Shown one piece after another: positions 62,609-64,000 of a stretch of DNA of 64,000 nucleotides. Position numbers and translations under genes: made by a program. The notes under the pieces are model-generated. The model saw only the letters and a program-made list of their open reading frames with translations, did no database searches and was not told where the DNA came from. Position 1 is the first letter of the stretch. Each line of letters opens with the position of its first letter. The DNA comes from Bradyrhizobium daqingense (GTDB lineage: Bacteria; Pseudomonadota; Alphaproteobacteria; Rhizobiales; Xanthobacteraceae): NCBI RefSeq assembly GCF_021044685.1, contig NZ_CP088014.1:6310001-6374000 (forward strand). Direction: 5' to 3'.

Positions 62609-63964
62609 ATGAGTACATCGCTCTCCCCCCTGCTTGCCCCGATGCTGTCGAGCGCGGCCATGCGCGCGGCCTGCGACGATCGTTCGACCCTGCAGAACAT
62701 GCTCGATTTCGAGGCAGCTCTGGCCCGCGCCGAGGCCGCCACAGGTGTGATCCCCTCGTCCGCGGTGGGGCCAATCGCGTCCGCCTGCAGGGCTGATGCC
62801 TTTGACATGGCCGCCCTGGCCGAGGCTGCAACGCGGTCGGGCAATCTCGCGATTCCCCTGGTCAAAGCGTTGACCGCCAATGTCGGCAAGGCCGATGCGG
62901 AGGCTGCGCGCTACGTGCATTGGGGCGCGACCAGTCAGGACGTCATCGACACCGCGACCATGCTCACGCTGCGCGCCGGCATCGGGGTCCTGGATGCCGA
63001 CCTCAGCCGCGCCATCAAGGGGTTTGCCGCATTGGCGCGCGCCCATCGCGCCACCGCGATGGTGGCGCGAACCTGGCTCCAGCACGCGCTGCCGATGCCG
63101 TTCGGCCTGAAGGCCGCTGAATACGCCGCAAGCCTTGCACGCGCCCGCTGCCGCCTCAGGCGGCTCTCCCGCGAGGGCCTCGCGCTGCAATTCGGCGGCG
63201 CCGCCGGTACGCTCGCCGCGCTCGGAGATAAGGGGCTCACAGTCGCCGAGCGGCTGGCGCAGGAGCTAAACCTGCCGCTGCCCGAAGCCCCCTGGCACAC
63301 CCATCGCGACCGCATTGCGGAGGCCGCTTCAAGCTTCGCGATCCTCGCCGGCAGCTGCGGCAAGATCGCGCGCGACGTATCGCTGCTGATGCAGACCGAC
63401 GTCGCCGAAGCGTTCGAGCCCGCCGGCGAAGGCCGCGGCGGCTCCTCGACCATGCCGCACAAGCGCAACCCGGTTGCCGCCGCTAGTGCGCTGGGGGCAG
63501 CGACCATGGCCCCGCAGCTCGCTGCCACGATTTTGGCCGCGCAGGTGCAGGATCATGAGCGCAGTGCCGGCCCGTGGCACGCTGAATGGCCGACGCTGCC
63601 GCAATTGATGCTGGTCACCTCGGGGGCGCTGGCCGCCATCGTCGATATCGCCGAGGGCCTCGAAATCGATACCGCCCGCATGCGCAGCAATCTCGATGCG
63701 ACGCACGGGTTGATCATGGCGGAGGCGGTCACCTTTGCGCTGGCCGAGACAATCGGCAAGAGCGATGCCCATCATCTCATCGAAGCCGCCAGCAAGCGCG
63801 CCGTCGCCGAGAAGAAACATCTGCGCGAGGTCCTGTCGGCCGATTCGCTCGTCACGTCGCATCTGGCGCCGGAAAAAATTGCGGCATTGTTCGAGCCGAT
63901 GGCCTATCAAGGGGCTTCCCAGGCCCTGATCGACCGGCTGCTGGACAGCCTCGACGAAGCCTGA
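62609..63964 (+). CDS. pcaB: 3-carboxy-cis,cis-muconate cycloisomerase
   Basis: This 451-residue protein of the fumarase/aspartase superfamily catalyses the second step of the protocatechuate branch of the beta-ketoadipate pathway. Seen are YVHWGATSQDVIDTATMLTL, LQHALPMPFGLKAAEYAASL, and the signature GRGGSSTMPHKRNPVAAASA (about residues 273-292). It starts with ATG. The stop overlaps an ATG at 63964 near the window end, suggesting another gene follows, perhaps pcaD, but too little is visible to say. It is divergent from the cox-like operon. Confidence 0.94.
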   Translation: MSTSLSPLLAPMLSSAAMRAACDDRSTLQNMLDFEAALARAEAATGVIPSSAVGPIASACRADAFDMAALAEAATRSGNLAIPLVKALTANVGKADAEAARYVHWGATSQDVIDTATMLTLRAGIGVLDADLSRAIKGFAALARAHRATAMVARTWLQHALPMPFGLKAAEYAASLARARCRLRRLSREGLALQFGGAAGTLAALGDKGLTVAERLAQELNLPLPEAPWHTHRDRIAEAASSFAILAGSCGKIARDVSLLMQTDVAEAFEPAGEGRGGSSTMPHKRNPVAAASALGAATMAPQLAATILAAQVQDHERSAGPWHAEWPTLPQLMLVTSGALAAIVDIAEGLEIDTARMRSNLDATHGLIMAEAVTFALAETIGKSDAHHLIEAASKRAVAEKKHLREVLSADSLVTSHLAPEKIAALFEPMAYQGASQALIDRLLDSLDEA

Positions 63965-64000
63965 TGGACCAATGCGACCTCGACTTACATCGAGCATTCG

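Noticed and set aside
63964..64000. Start of a further gene after pcaB
   Set aside because: An ATG overlaps the pcaB stop, but only 12 codons are visible, too few to identify as pcaD or any other gene.

Overview
The window is a high-GC chromosomal segment from a Bradyrhizobium-like alphaproteobacterium. That assignment rests on protein similarity judged by eye, on CIRCE-controlled groESL, on a Usg protein, on a long set of cox-like molybdo-hydroxylase accessory genes, and on several families of short imperfect-palindrome repeats between genes. I see no rRNA, tRNA, CRISPR array, transposase or phage gene, so most of it looks like ordinary chromosome.

Layout. 38-14056: an ArnT-like glycosyltransferase, then a peptide-use locus: a periplasmic binding protein (minus strand), and facing away from it an M20 peptidase, two permeases, a double ATPase, an M81 metalloprotein, an M20 amidohydrolase, an amidase and an enoyl-CoA hydratase. 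14155-19773: a quinone-oxidoreductase-like protein, a DsbA-fold isomerase, a glutathione S-transferase broken by a one-base frameshift, a short core-type methionine synthase, an unknown conserved protein, xanthine phosphoribosyltransferase and a CinA-type MoCF domain protein. 20052-24808: a cluster of ATP-grasp, alpha-E, transglutaminase-like and AhpD-like proteins ending in an Anbu proteasome-type protease. This is the best candidate here for a poorly understood system. 24833-31693: an SDR, an MFS exporter, a nucleoside transporter, a cupin with a histone-H1-like tail, a TPR/GT41 O-GlcNAc-transferase-like protein and Usg.

31957-36725: the groESL operon with CIRCE, signal peptidase I, then a scar where a LysR gene end abuts a hydrolase gene that has lost its start codon, and an SDR. 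36752-48534: a DUF2778 envelope protein, a FecR/CHASE2-adenylate cyclase pair, two lipid-linked-sugar glycosyltransferases, small exported proteins, DUF72, DUF488, PhzF and a second membrane cyclase. 48644-54533: a TetR-controlled export operon (TetR, HlyD, ATPase, permease) divergent from an ArsR/SRPBCC/GFA operon. Each side carries its own strong palindrome in the shared 108-bp intergenic region. Small proteins follow.

54695-63964: an exported protein of unknown function, then a minus-strand cox-like operon (coxG, coxS, coxM, coxD, coxE, two XdhC-type halves and a MoeA/MobA-type fusion). It lacks the catalytic molybdenum large subunit anywhere in the window. It is divergent from pcaB of protocatechuate degradation.

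All family calls come from reading motifs by eye, since no searches were possible. Start codons were re-chosen where an upstream extension looked non-coding.
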